Below are positions 8,113 through 16,743 of a DNA stretch of 64,000 nucleotides, piece by piece. The position numbers and the translations under genes are program-made. The notes beneath the pieces are model-generated. The model ran no database searches and was not told where the DNA came from. It saw only the letters and a program-made list of their open reading frames with translations. Positions within the stretch are counted from its first letter, which is position 1; every line of letters begins with the position of its first letter. Origin of the DNA: Flavobacterium sp. CF136 (lineage in GTDB: Bacteria > Bacteroidota > Bacteroidia > Flavobacteriales > Flavobacteriaceae); the NCBI RefSeq assembly GCF_000282055.1, contig NZ_AKJZ01000032.1:39645-103644 (forward strand), in the 5' to 3' direction.

Positions 8113-8547
8113 TTAATCTTTTTCGCCTTTTAAAAATTTGCCGTCTTTCGTAAATTCCAAATCAATTTTATTTGTTAAATCAACATCGAGATCTTTGTGT
8201 CCGTAATCAATATGTGTGATTTTTTCATTCGGATAATTTTTTGCCACATAATCTTTAATTGATTTAGGAATATACTCCGTCGGAATCGGTTTGTTGTTTC
8301 CGTCAACCTCCCTATATGATCCGTCTTTCCAAAATTCTACTTCTGTGCCATCTTTAAGTTTGACTTCATAACCTTTTTCACCATGTTCAGCATCTTTTTT
8401 AACGATGTCTACGGATGTATGGCTAAAATATTTTTTTATAAAGTCTTGTGATGTTTTTGGTAATTCTTTAAATTCTATTTTCTTTTGAGCATTCGCCGAT
8501 ATTACAAAACCGAGTAATAAAACGACAATTGTGATTATCTTTTTCAT
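8113..8547 (-). CDS. Periplasmic PepSY-like domain protein
   Basis: A 144-residue exported protein. The signal peptide ends at about residue 20 (ISANA|QK). The rest fits two PepSY-like / BLIP-like repeats: an LPKTSQDFIKKYF helix followed by strands (GYEVKLKDGTEVEFWKDGSYREVDG), then IPKSIKDYVAKNYPNEKITHID followed by DLTNKIDLEFTKDGKFL. Such small PepSY_like proteins are frequent in Bacteroidota. Their role is uncertain; they are often thought to be protease-inhibitor-like or binding modules. It is a single-gene unit with a terminator directly after it. Confidence 0.8.
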   Translation of the reverse strand: MKKIITIVVLLLGFVISANAQKKIEFKELPKTSQDFIKKYFSHTSVDIVKKDAEHGEKGYEVKLKDGTEVEFWKDGSYREVDGNNKPIPTEYIPKSIKDYVAKNYPNEKITHIDYGHKDLDVDLTNKIDLEFTKDGKFLKGEKD

Positions 8548-8670
8548 GATTCGTGAATTTTGCGTTATTAATATTACTAATTTACAATAACTTAAAACAC
8601 CTTCAAATCAATTTAAGAAACCTTTAGTTTTTTCACAAGTACTATCACCTTTATTTTCAATAACTTATAT

Positions 8671-9456
8671 CTACCAGGGACTTTCTTCGCTTTCGTCTTC
8701 AATATCATTGCTGAAAAATTTTCCTGTTGGCCCATTTTCATCAGTTAAAGTATGTTTAATTATAAAACCAGCTGCACTTTCTACAGTTCCGGGACCGCTA
8801 AAATGATTGAAATCTGTTGCAGTATAGCCCGGATCGATTGCATTTACTTTAAATGGCAGATCTCTCAGTTCATAAGCTAATGTAATGGTAAATGCATTTA
8901 AAGCCGCTTTCGACGGAACATAACAAACTCCTTTTATAGCATGGTATTTCCAATTTGGGTCGCTGTGTAAAGTAAGCGAACCAAGTCCCGAAGTAATATT
9001 GCTAATTCTTGGACTATCCGATTTTTTAAGCAGTTCCAGAAATACCTGAGTAACTCTTATGACTCCAAAAAAATTAGTGTCAAATGTTTTCTGAATATCT
9101 TCTATTGAAGTTATTGAAGGTTCTTGTGGCAAAACGCCAAGTACACCCGCATTGTTAATCAGAATATCCAACTTGCCCTGTTCGTTTTCTATAATGTTTT
9201 TGGCAGCTAAAATGCTATCAGGATTATTAACATCAATTTGAATCGCTTTAATGTTATTAAGCCCTTTTTTGTTTAATTCTTTTACAGCTTCCTCCCCTTT
9301 TTCGAGGTCACGGCTTCCTAAATAAACAAACAATCCTTTTTCTGAAAGCTGTTTAGCTGTTTCTAAACCGATGCTTCTGTTTGCTCCTGTAATTAGTACT
9401 GATTTGTTCATCCCTTTTTTATTGCTTTCTTTCTGTTCGTGATTCTTAGAATTCAT
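8671..9456 (-). CDS. Short-chain dehydrogenase/reductase (SDR)
   Basis: An NAD(P)-dependent oxidoreductase of the classical SDR fold: cofactor motif TGANRSIG, NNAG stabilising motif (INNAGVLG), catalytic Ser in NITSGLGSL and YVPSK as the YxxxK pair. Substrate unknown. I chose the ATG at 9456 (261 residues). The frame extends upstream to an ATG at 9513, but that adds a hydrophobic non-family stretch, and the 9456 start has the A-rich leader typical of Bacteroidota. An ATG at 9411 just before VLITGANR is also possible. The Crp/Fnr-type gene directly upstream on the same strand is a likely regulator. Confidence 0.87.
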   Translation of the reverse strand: MNSKNHEQKESNKKGMNKSVLITGANRSIGLETAKQLSEKGLFVYLGSRDLEKGEEAVKELNKKGLNNIKAIQIDVNNPDSILAAKNIIENEQGKLDILINNAGVLGVLPQEPSITSIEDIQKTFDTNFFGVIRVTQVFLELLKKSDSPRISNITSGLGSLTLHSDPNWKYHAIKGVCYVPSKAALNAFTITLAYELRDLPFKVNAIDPGYTATDFNHFSGPGTVESAAGFIIKHTLTDENGPTGKFFSNDIEDESEESPW

Positions 9457-9536
9457 TTTTTTTTCTTTTAAAATTATTGAGTACAAAGTTGCATCGATAA
9501 AAAACGAAATCATTTGCCATATGACAAAAAGCGATT

Positions 9537-10106
9537 TTAGCGTATATTTTTTCTAATTCGACTTAAAGAAGACTGTGTAATTCCTAAATAAGAAGCTAAA
9601 TATGAAAGCGGAATTCTATTGATAACCTTAGGATATTTTTCCATAAAAGACAAATAACGTGTCGTAGCATCTTCTGAAACCAAAGGACTCCTTCTGGCTA
9701 CTTTCTGAATCAATGCTCTGGAGATAATTTTATGTACAATAGTATCCCAGCCCACAATGGTCTGCAGAAGTTCTTCCCAATCGGGTTTAGAAAACACAAT
9801 AAGTTTACAATTTGTGACAGCCTGCACATATGCCGAAGAACAAATGCTATTCTCAAAACTTTCTAAATCTACTACAAGATTATTTTCTTCGATGAAATAT
9901 TTAGTGATTTCTTCTCCTTTGTTATCATAGTAACAAACCCGCATGATTCCATCTAAAATGAAACCTACCTGTACAGCAATTTTTCCTGCTTCAGAAAAAT
10001 ATTCGTCTTTACGAAGCTCTAATTCCGTTGCTTTCTTTGAGATTAACTCGATCTGCTGCTGATTTAAATTGCCAAACTGCAAAATATATTCTACCAATTC
10101 TTTCAT
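9537..10106 (-). CDS. Crp/Fnr-family transcriptional regulator
   Basis: A 189-residue regulator. The N-terminal 130 residues are a cNMP-binding-type beta-barrel sensor (RKDEYFSEAGKIAVQVGFILDGIMRVCYYDNKGEEI). The C-terminus is a short helix-turn-helix (IPLSYLASYLGITQSSLSRIRK). This layout is common in Bacteroidota Crp-like proteins, where the ligand is usually unknown. The barrel lacks an evident RxS-type cAMP phosphate-binding signature. It lies just upstream of the SDR gene on the same strand, so the two may be co-transcribed and the SDR gene is the most likely target. Confidence 0.88.
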   Translation of the reverse strand: MKELVEYILQFGNLNQQQIELISKKATELELRKDEYFSEAGKIAVQVGFILDGIMRVCYYDNKGEEITKYFIEENNLVVDLESFENSICSSAYVQAVTNCKLIVFSKPDWEELLQTIVGWDTIVHKIISRALIQKVARRSPLVSEDATTRYLSFMEKYPKVINRIPLSYLASYLGITQSSLSRIRKNIR

Positions 10107-10282
10107 GATGGCAAGTTAGGAATATCTTTTTATTGAAGATTTGTCATTTGGCAAAAAATGTTATTAGGCGACAATAAAATATATACATTTCACTATACAA
10201 TCATAAACATTTATAGTTCAACATCTTAATAAAAAAATATAACAATCTCGTCAAAAATATCACACTATTTTAATTTATTTTT

Positions 10283-10308
10283 ATTTATTCTAAATAAATA
10301 TATATTTG
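10283..10308 (+). promoter_or_regulatory. Candidate Fur operator overlapping a -7 promoter element
   Basis: ATTTATTCTAAATAAAT (10283-10299) is an inverted repeat with 7-base arms around CTA, close to the Fur boxes of Bacteroidota. It directly abuts TATATTTG (10301-10308), a match to the flavobacterial TAnnTTTG -7 element. Its place 22 bases ahead of a siderophore receptor ATG supports iron-dependent repression. This is an inference from sequence resemblance and context. Confidence 0.5.
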
Positions 10309-10329
10309 CAGAAATTTTAGAAATCAAAA

Positions 10330-12774
10330 ATGAAATCACTTTACATCCTGGTATTTGTACTCTTTGTTAATTTTATTCGGGCCCAAAATACCGAAATCAA
10401 AGGAAAAATAACATCCGAAAATAACATCGAAAGCTTTAGTGCCTCGGTAACAATAAAGAACACTGGTGAAAAAACTACCACAGACGACAAGGGAAATTTT
10501 GAATTTTATAATATAAAACCCGGCAAATACACCCTTTTAATCACTTCTTTAGGACATACTTCACAAACAAGAGAAATAGAATTGCAGGAAGATTCAAAAA
10601 TAAATCTTTCCATTGTAATGGAGGAAAACATTAATCAACTGCAAACTGTAGAAATTACCGGAAGAAAAGAGAAGTCATATAAAAATACTAAATCCTTTAT
10701 TGGAGCAAAAACAGAAATCGCATTAAAAGATTTACCACAAGCAGTTTCTTATGCAACTAAAGAATTAATAGCCGACCAAGGTGCCATTCGTGTTGGAGAA
10801 GTTGTAAAAAACTTTAGCGGGGTGAGTCAGTTTACTTTTTATGACGATATTTCTATTAGAGGTTTCCGAATAAATGGTCAAAGCAATACGCAGTTACTTA
10901 ACGGATTGCGAACTTCTACCGGTTTCTGGAAACAGCCTCTGGCTAATTATCTGGAAAGGGTTGAAGTTTTAAAAGGTCCATCATCTGCTCTGTTTGGTAA
11001 TGCTTCTCCGGGCGGAGTTGTAAACAGGGTAACTAAAAAGCCACTTGATAAAGCAGCAAACAGCGTTAGTTTTTCTACCGGCAGCTTTAATACACTTAGG
11101 GCATTAGCGGATTTTACCGGACCATTAAACAAAGAAAAAACACTTTTATACCGTCTTAATCTTGGTTATGAAAATGCCAATTCTTTTAGAGATTTACAAT
11201 TTGATAAAAACACTGTGATTGCTCCTTCCCTGTCATTTTTACCAAATGACAAAACACGTGTTAATCTGGATTTGATTTATACCAGCTCTAAAAGTGTTTT
11301 GGATCGTGGCCAGTCTACTTATGAAAATGATTTATATTCTACTAAAACAAGCCAGTCACTCAATTCGACAAATGATTATCTAAATGAAGAAACATACATT
11401 TTAACAACATCATTAAATCACCAGTTTACTGATAAATTAAGCTTTTCCAGTTCCTATATCAGAACAGGTTACAGTGAAGATTTATTAGAACATCGCGGCG
11501 CTAATAAATATGCAGTAGATGGCAATGGAGCAACTATTCCAACACAGATTGAGATGCAGGTTTTTATGCGAAAAAGAAAACGCTATATTGATAACATAGC
11601 CAGTTTTATGAATTATAAAGCAGAAACCGGAGCGCTTACTCATAATTTAATTTTAGGTTATGATTACGCACAAGAACAAGTTCCTGCCGGAGGATCTCAA
11701 TTACAGGCAAGAGGATACAGAAATGCCAGTAATACCGGAGCGATTGCTACGTACAATCCAAATAATAAAAGTGCTTATTTATTAGATTCAAAAGGAAATC
11801 CGGTTCCCAATGTGGCACATTTTGATTTGGCTAACCCTTCTTCATCGCAGCAATTAAAAGATATAAGCAAATATTTTTACACAACTGTACCATTCGACCA
11901 GTCTTATTATTCAACTTACGGCGTTTATTTGCAAGATCATATCAAATGGGGACCATTGCAGGCATTAATTGGTTTTCGTTATGACGAATATATAGACAGA
12001 ACAAATTATGAAAAACCAAACGAAGAAAAAGTAAAACAACACTCTTTTCTTCCTCGTGTAGGTCTTACGTATACCTTAAATCCTAATATCAATCTTTATA
12101 GTACCTATGTAAAAGGATACAATCCACAAACAGCATCGGTTATTGCAAATCCAAATGCGGGAGGTCCTTTTAATCCTTTAGAAAATAATATGATCGAAGT
12201 GGGTGGAAAATCATCCTGGTTTAATGATAACTTATTTGTTACCCTGGCACTTTATAAAATTGAACAAAAAAATACATTATATACTGCCAATGATGCAACT
12301 AATCCGGATTTAATGAGAGCTGTAGGTAAAGAAAACTCGAAAGGTATCGAAGTAGATATTACTGGTAATATTTTACCTCAATGGAGTATTTCGGCTGCAT
12401 ATTCTTATAATGAATCTCATATTACCGACAGTCCTATAGTCGAAGAGGTAGGAAGGCAAAAACCAAATACTCCCAATAATCAAGGTAATCTTTGGACCAG
12501 ATATAATTTTACAAATGGAACTTTGAAAGATTTTGGAATTGCCTTTGGAGCTAACTATGTTACCACAAGGACTATGAGTCAGACCAACACACAAACTTTA
12601 CCGGGTTATGCTGTTACAAATGCAACTTTGTATTATACTATTAACAAATTCAAACTTCAGTTAAATGCCAACAATCTTGCCAATAAAACCTACTGGGTTG
12701 GTGGTTATGACTATATACGATTATTCCCCGGAGCGCCAAGAAACTGGATGCTGACTCTTGGGTATTCATTTTGA
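10330..12774 (+). CDS. TonB-dependent siderophore receptor (FhuA/FpvA-like)
   Basis: An 814-residue outer-membrane receptor. A signal peptide (1-19, ending IRAQ) is followed by a carboxypeptidase-like regulatory domain (about 22-105, KGKITSENNIES ... LSIVME), the N-terminal extension common in Bacteroidota receptors. Next come a TonB-dependent plug (about 125-240, IRGFRINGQSN, VEVLKGPSSALFGNASPGGVVNRVTKKP) and a beta-barrel ending in the terminal aromatic LTLGYSF. The plug and the YDYIRLFPGAPRNW ending fit the ferric hydroxamate-type siderophore receptor group. It is a single gene behind a candidate Fur box and ahead of a strong terminator. The actual siderophore cannot be inferred. Confidence 0.92.
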   Translation: MKSLYILVFVLFVNFIRAQNTEIKGKITSENNIESFSASVTIKNTGEKTTTDDKGNFEFYNIKPGKYTLLITSLGHTSQTREIELQEDSKINLSIVMEENINQLQTVEITGRKEKSYKNTKSFIGAKTEIALKDLPQAVSYATKELIADQGAIRVGEVVKNFSGVSQFTFYDDISIRGFRINGQSNTQLLNGLRTSTGFWKQPLANYLERVEVLKGPSSALFGNASPGGVVNRVTKKPLDKAANSVSFSTGSFNTLRALADFTGPLNKEKTLLYRLNLGYENANSFRDLQFDKNTVIAPSLSFLPNDKTRVNLDLIYTSSKSVLDRGQSTYENDLYSTKTSQSLNSTNDYLNEETYILTTSLNHQFTDKLSFSSSYIRTGYSEDLLEHRGANKYAVDGNGATIPTQIEMQVFMRKRKRYIDNIASFMNYKAETGALTHNLILGYDYAQEQVPAGGSQLQARGYRNASNTGAIATYNPNNKSAYLLDSKGNPVPNVAHFDLANPSSSQQLKDISKYFYTTVPFDQSYYSTYGVYLQDHIKWGPLQALIGFRYDEYIDRTNYEKPNEEKVKQHSFLPRVGLTYTLNPNINLYSTYVKGYNPQTASVIANPNAGGPFNPLENNMIEVGGKSSWFNDNLFVTLALYKIEQKNTLYTANDATNPDLMRAVGKENSKGIEVDITGNILPQWSISAAYSYNESHITDSPIVEEVGRQKPNTPNNQGNLWTRYNFTNGTLKDFGIAFGANYVTTRTMSQTNTQTLPGYAVTNATLYYTINKFKLQLNANNLANKTYWVGGYDYIRLFPGAPRNWMLTLGYSF

Positions 12775-12832
12775 TTTAGATTCTTTATTATATCATGTAC
12801 AACTATTTTATGAATAGAAAAAACTAAAGTAT

Positions 12833-12863
12833 AAAAAAACTCCATTATAATGGAGTTTTTTTT
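12833..12863 (+). terminator. Rho-independent terminator of the siderophore receptor gene
   Basis: AAAAAAACTCCATTATAATGGAGTTTTTTTT is a perfect palindromic stem with flanking A/T runs, 59 bases after the receptor stop codon. It is nearly identical to the terminators at 8076 and 14537. Confidence 0.85.
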
Positions 12864-12865
12864 GT

Positions 12866-13028
12866 GGTCCTTATGACCTTGTTTACGAACATTTTATATT
12901 TGATTTGAAGAAAATTTCAACGAGCTACATCTTATAGCTACACAAGACTTGGCCGTATTGACGATACAACCGGACTTTCTGCAGCACTCGGCAACGGAAG
13001 TGTTAGTATAACTTTTGAATTGAAGTAA
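12866..13028 (+). pseudogene. Possible decayed remnant of an outer-membrane protein C-terminus
   Basis: The 339-base gap after the receptor gene holds no intact gene. However, 12909-13028 encodes a short run ending [12 protein letters not shown] ... [12 protein letters not shown] and a TAA stop. This has the alternating polar/hydrophobic pattern and end of an outer-membrane beta-strand protein. Just upstream a second frame reads [20 protein letters not shown] and runs into the first only by a frame change. No start codon or ribosome site was found. I read this as the frameshifted tail of a lost gene. It could also be chance. Confidence 0.3.
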
Positions 13029-13113
13029 ATAAAGCAGGCCCCAAGAAAACAGCCGTCTTGAGAAAATTCAACCTGATTTATTGTAAAAGCTCACGAAACA
13101 ACTTCTTGTTTTA

Positions 13114-14316
13114 TTATCGAATTATTTTTAGATATGCCCTATAGACATTGTCCATAATAGAAGTTCGCATATAAAATACGTTTTCGTCTTTTTCTTTTAA
13201 ATCAAATTGAATTAAACCTGCATCACAATAATAATATAATAAATTATCATCATCAGGAAATTCAAGATTTGAAATAGGCAATGTTGTTAAATTTGCTTCG
13301 AATGCTATTTCGCCATTATTTATGTCTAATTGAAAAAGTCTTCCCTTACGGGTATATCCCCAAACGTTATCACTTTCCTCTTGGATGTATTCGACATTGT
13401 CATCTTTAAAGTCAGTTTTCCATAGCTGAGTTCCTGTTTTTGAATCAACAGCATATACAGAAGAAACTGTTGCACCTTGAGCTGCAAAATATATTTTTTT
13501 GTCTTTGCAAAAAATACGCTCCTTGATATTATATTGATTTTCATCAAATTTAAATTGCCATAAAACATCTGGTTTATCAGGGCTTAAGGCAAAAAGCACA
13601 TTTTTTCCATTTGCTATAAATACATTTTCACCATCCGTTACAGGCTTTCCGTATATAGGTTCTTCAAAGCTTTTTTGGTAAAAAACTTTTCCTGTATTTG
13701 CTTCAAAACTGTAGAAATTGGAGCCACTTTGGGTAAAAACTTTGTTGTCAAAAAAGAGAACAGGAATATCATTATTTACTGAATCCAGCTTGTATTTCCA
13801 TATTAAACTGCCATCTTTTATATCAAGAGCATAAATGTTACTATTTTGAGTTGTTATATACAGTTTTCCATCATTTATGGTTGGAATTTGATTTTTTAAT
13901 ATAATTTGATCTTTAACATTACCTAACCTTGATTTCCAAAAAACAGCACCGGTTTGGTTATCAATTGCGAAAATTTCACCGTTAATAAACGGAACGTATA
14001 TAACTCCATCGTGTAGTGTCACTGCATTTGCGCACATTTCAGTATGGGAATCCGTAGCTTTTACGGTCCAGCCAGTTGTTTCAGTTTCTAAATCAAATGA
14101 GAAAAGGGAGCCATCATAATCATAAATTAGGATTGAAGCTTCATCTAATGGAACTTTTGTAAGTGGATTTATGACTTTATTAGAGACCATATCATTAAGC
14201 GGTAAAACTTCATTATTAGGAGAATTAGTTTTGCCAGGTTCTGACACGGTTGGCGTTTGCCCAAATATATTGATAACCGTAAATACAAATAAAAGAGTTA
14301 TTAGTTTTTGTTTCAT
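13114..14316 (-). CDS. Secreted PQQ-type beta-propeller repeat protein
   Basis: A 400-residue exported protein from the ATG at 14316, giving signal peptide MKQKLITLLF... ending NIFGQ. An upstream in-frame ATG at 14370 would bury the signal behind 18 basic residues and is less likely. The body is a series of PQQ-like propeller blades with the IYALDIKDGSLIWKYKL pattern repeated (GEIFAIDNQTGAVFWKSRLG, VYAVDSKTGTQLWKTDF). The fold resembles BamB and quinoprotein dehydrogenase propellers, but no catalytic residues or BamB lipobox are evident. Function is unknown; a scaffold or binding role is likely. It is a single gene, minus strand, downstream of tRNA-Val. Confidence 0.8.
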   Translation of the reverse strand: MKQKLITLLFVFTVINIFGQTPTVSEPGKTNSPNNEVLPLNDMVSNKVINPLTKVPLDEASILIYDYDGSLFSFDLETETTGWTVKATDSHTEMCANAVTLHDGVIYVPFINGEIFAIDNQTGAVFWKSRLGNVKDQIILKNQIPTINDGKLYITTQNSNIYALDIKDGSLIWKYKLDSVNNDIPVLFFDNKVFTQSGSNFYSFEANTGKVFYQKSFEEPIYGKPVTDGENVFIANGKNVLFALSPDKPDVLWQFKFDENQYNIKERIFCKDKKIYFAAQGATVSSVYAVDSKTGTQLWKTDFKDDNVEYIQEESDNVWGYTRKGRLFQLDINNGEIAFEANLTTLPISNLEFPDDDNLLYYYCDAGLIQFDLKEKDENVFYMRTSIMDNVYRAYLKIIR

Positions 14317-14536
14317 TTTTAAAATTTGGGTTTTATACTTTGATTCCTTTTTTAGCAATAAAATTGCCAAAACAATATCTATGTCAAATGTAATAAAAAA
14401 TTATTACAGCATTTTAGAAGCTATAAAGTCTTTGAATTCTGAATTTGTATTCAAAACTGGGATAGACTGAAAATAAAAAAAGATCTGATTTATTGGCTGT
14501 AGCATTACATTCTTAAGATTCGAAAAGTATAAACAT

Positions 14537-14567
14537 AAAAAAACTCCATTATTTCTAATGGAGTTTT
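14537..14567 (-). terminator. Terminator downstream of tRNA-Val
   Basis: AACTCCATTA - tttc - TAATGGAGTT forms a stem directly 3' of the tRNA on the minus strand, followed there by a T run. It uses the same stem sequence as the terminators at 8076 and 12833. Confidence 0.75.
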
Positions 14568-14570
14568 CTG

Positions 14571-14645
14571 TGGGCGATGAGGGGTTCGAACCCCCGACCC
14601 CCTCGGTGTAAACGAGGTGCTCTGAACCAGCTGAGCTAATCGCCC
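14571..14645 (-). tRNA. tRNA-Val (anticodon TAC)
   Basis: The minus strand reads GGGCGAT ... ATCGCCC A, a 7 bp acceptor stem with discriminator A. The D arm is GCTC...GAGC, the anticodon stem CCTCG/CGAGG holds loop TTTACAC (anticodon TAC, valine), and the T loop is TTCGAAC. The CCA end is not encoded. It is a single tRNA gene with its own promoter (14662-14691) and terminator (14537-14567). Confidence 0.97.
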
Positions 14646-14661
14646 TTTGTTTAAAGGTGTG

Positions 14662-14691
14662 CAAATATACAGCTAGAATTTGTATTTGCAA
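14662..14691 (-). promoter_or_regulatory. Promoter of tRNA-Val
   Basis: On the minus strand TTG (14691-14689), a 19-base spacer and TATATTTG (14669-14662) match the Bacteroidota -33/-7 consensus. The -7 ends 17 bases before the mature tRNA 5' end. Confidence 0.65.
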
Positions 14692-14836
14692 ACATAATTT
14701 AGAAAAAAGTGAAATATTTTTTACTGTTTTCGTTTATCAATCTATATTTCAGCTTCTTAAAAAACAAATAAAACTTGATATTTTCTTAGCATTTAGTTAA
14801 AAAACGAAATCCGGAAAGCTAATTTAGAATAATCTT

Positions 14837-14866
14837 TTGTATTCATTTGCTATAGTCATACATTTG
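14837..14866 (+). promoter_or_regulatory. Promoter of the ABC transporter gene
   Basis: TTG (14837-14839), 19 bases, then TACATTTG (14859-14866) match the flavobacterial promoter consensus. Transcription would begin near 14872. That leaves almost no leader for the ATG at 14877 and favours the in-frame ATG at 14889. Confidence 0.6.
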
Positions 14867-14888
14867 CATACCTTAAATGTATACTCAC

Positions 14889-16679
14889 ATGGCAAGATTT
14901 CAAGAAAATGATTTACCGAAAGCTAAATTAGACTCTAACTCACTTCAAAAAGCACTTCGAATTTTTAAATACGCTAAAAACCATAAATGGAAATTTTTCC
15001 TGGGTTTGGTTTTCTTATTATTAACCAGCGCCACTGCCCTCGCCTTTCCTAAATTGATGGGAATGCTAGTAGATTGTGTTACAAATAAAGATCTTGATAA
15101 GGCTAACGAAATTGCTGTTGCTCTTATGGGAATTCTGGTTTTACAGGCAATATTCTCGTTTTTCAGAATTTCTCTTTTTGTAAATTTCACTGAAAATTCA
15201 TTATCAAATATTCGTTTTGCATTATATGAGAACCTTGTTAAACTTCCAATGTCATTTTACTCTCAAAAACGTGTTGGTGAACTAAATAGCCGAATCAGCG
15301 CTGATATTTCGCAATTGCAAGATACTTTTACCACTACAATTGCCGAATTTTTACGCCAGTTTATATTGATTATTGGAGGTTTCGTAATTCTAGGAAGCAT
15401 TAGTCCAAAATTAACTTTGATGATGCTGGCTATAGTTCCGGTTGTTGCTGTTGCAGCAGTAATTTTTGGAAGATTTATTCGTAAATACGGAAAAAAAACA
15501 CAAGACAAAGTAGCCGAAAGCCAGGTAATTGTCGAAGAAACTTTGCAGGGTATCAGCAATGTAAAAGCCTTTGCCAACGAATGGTACGAAATTCAGCGTT
15601 ATAAAAACAAAATTAAGGAAATTGTAAAAATTGCTATCAAAGGCGGTCAATACAGAGGTTATTTTGCTTCGTTTATTATTTTATGCCTTTTCGGATGCGT
15701 AGTTGCCGTTGTTTGGTACGGAATTACCTTAACTATAAAAGGCGAAGTTCAAGGCGTTGGAGATTTGATTTCGTTTGTACTTTATACAACCTTTATTGGC
15801 GCTTCTTTTGGAGGAATAGCCGAAATGTATGCCCAGATTCAAAAAGCGGTTGGAGCGACTGAACGCGTTTTTGAATTATTAGAGGAAACTCCCGAAGAAA
15901 TTAATGCAAATCCAAAGACGACTTCTTTAGAAAAAATCAAAGGAAACGTTGCTTTTCAGAATGTTGCATTTAGTTATCCTTCCCGTAAGGAAGTTGAAGT
16001 TCTGAAAAATGTAAACTTTACAGCCGAATTCGGCCAAAAAATAGCTATTGTTGGTCCCAGTGGTGCCGGAAAATCGACTATTTCTTCGTTATTACTGCGT
16101 TTCTATGATATTACATCAGGTGAAATTCTGGTTGATGGAAAAAGTATTTATGATTACGATTTAGAAAACCTTCGAGGAAACATGAGCATTGTTCCTCAGG
16201 ATGTTATTTTATTTGGAGGAACAATCAGAGAAAATATCGCCTACGGAAAACCGGACGCTTCTGATGAAGAAATAATGCTGGCTGCAAAACAAGCGAATGC
16301 ATTAAATTTTGTTGAAGGATTCCCTGAAAAATTCGAAACTCTGGTTGGAGAACGCGGTGTAAAATTATCAGGCGGTCAACGTCAAAGAATTGCAATTGCA
16401 AGAGCATTGTTAAAAAACCCAAGCATATTGATTTTAGATGAAGCCACATCTTCTTTAGATAGTGAAAGTGAAAAACTGGTTCAGGAAGCTTTGGAGGTTT
16501 TAATGGAAGGAAGAACAAGCATTATTATTGCGCACCGTCTTTCGACAATTAGAAACGCTGATAAAATTTTAGTCTTAGATAACGGAAAAATTACCGAAGA
16601 AGGAACCCATCAGGAATTAATAAATCTTGAAAATGGAATTTATAAGAACCTAAGCAATCTTCAGTTCAGCAATTCATAG
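14889..16679 (+). CDS. ABC exporter, fused permease and ATPase (MsbA/multidrug type)
   Basis: A 596-residue half-transporter that would work as a homodimer in the inner membrane. Residues about 30-320 are a six-helix type 1 exporter domain. Residues about 340-590 are the nucleotide-binding domain with Walker A GPSGAGKST, Q-loop region PQDVILFG, signature LSGGQRQR, Walker B ILILDEATSSLD and the H-loop IAHRLS. It resembles MsbA/LmrA-like lipid or drug flippases; the substrate cannot be told. The ATG at 14877 is also in frame (600 residues), but the promoter geometry favours 14889. It is a single-gene unit ended by the hairpin at 16703. Confidence 0.9.
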   Translation: MARFQENDLPKAKLDSNSLQKALRIFKYAKNHKWKFFLGLVFLLLTSATALAFPKLMGMLVDCVTNKDLDKANEIAVALMGILVLQAIFSFFRISLFVNFTENSLSNIRFALYENLVKLPMSFYSQKRVGELNSRISADISQLQDTFTTTIAEFLRQFILIIGGFVILGSISPKLTLMMLAIVPVVAVAAVIFGRFIRKYGKKTQDKVAESQVIVEETLQGISNVKAFANEWYEIQRYKNKIKEIVKIAIKGGQYRGYFASFIILCLFGCVVAVVWYGITLTIKGEVQGVGDLISFVLYTTFIGASFGGIAEMYAQIQKAVGATERVFELLEETPEEINANPKTTSLEKIKGNVAFQNVAFSYPSRKEVEVLKNVNFTAEFGQKIAIVGPSGAGKSTISSLLLRFYDITSGEILVDGKSIYDYDLENLRGNMSIVPQDVILFGGTIRENIAYGKPDASDEEIMLAAKQANALNFVEGFPEKFETLVGERGVKLSGGQRQRIAIARALLKNPSILILDEATSSLDSESEKLVQEALEVLMEGRTSIIIAHRLSTIRNADKILVLDNGKITEEGTHQELINLENGIYKNLSNLQFSNS

Positions 16680-16702
16680 CAAAACTGAAAATCAAAAACT
16701 TT

Positions 16703-16743
16703 AAATGCAATAAAAGGAAAACGCTTTTATTGCATTTTTTTTT
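16703..16743 (+). terminator. Terminator of the ABC transporter gene
   Basis: AAATGCAATAAAAG (16703-16716) pairs with CTTTTATTGCATTT (16724-16737) and is followed by a T run, 23 bases after the stop codon. Confidence 0.8.

Noticed and set aside
14171..14470. 99-codon plus-strand frame across the start of the PQQ-type gene
   Set aside because: It is antisense to the signal peptide region and runs into a non-coding gap; its composition is that of a shadow.
14404..14691. 95-codon minus-strand frame across tRNA-Val
   Set aside because: It contains the tRNA gene and its terminator; the apparent peptide is the translated tRNA.
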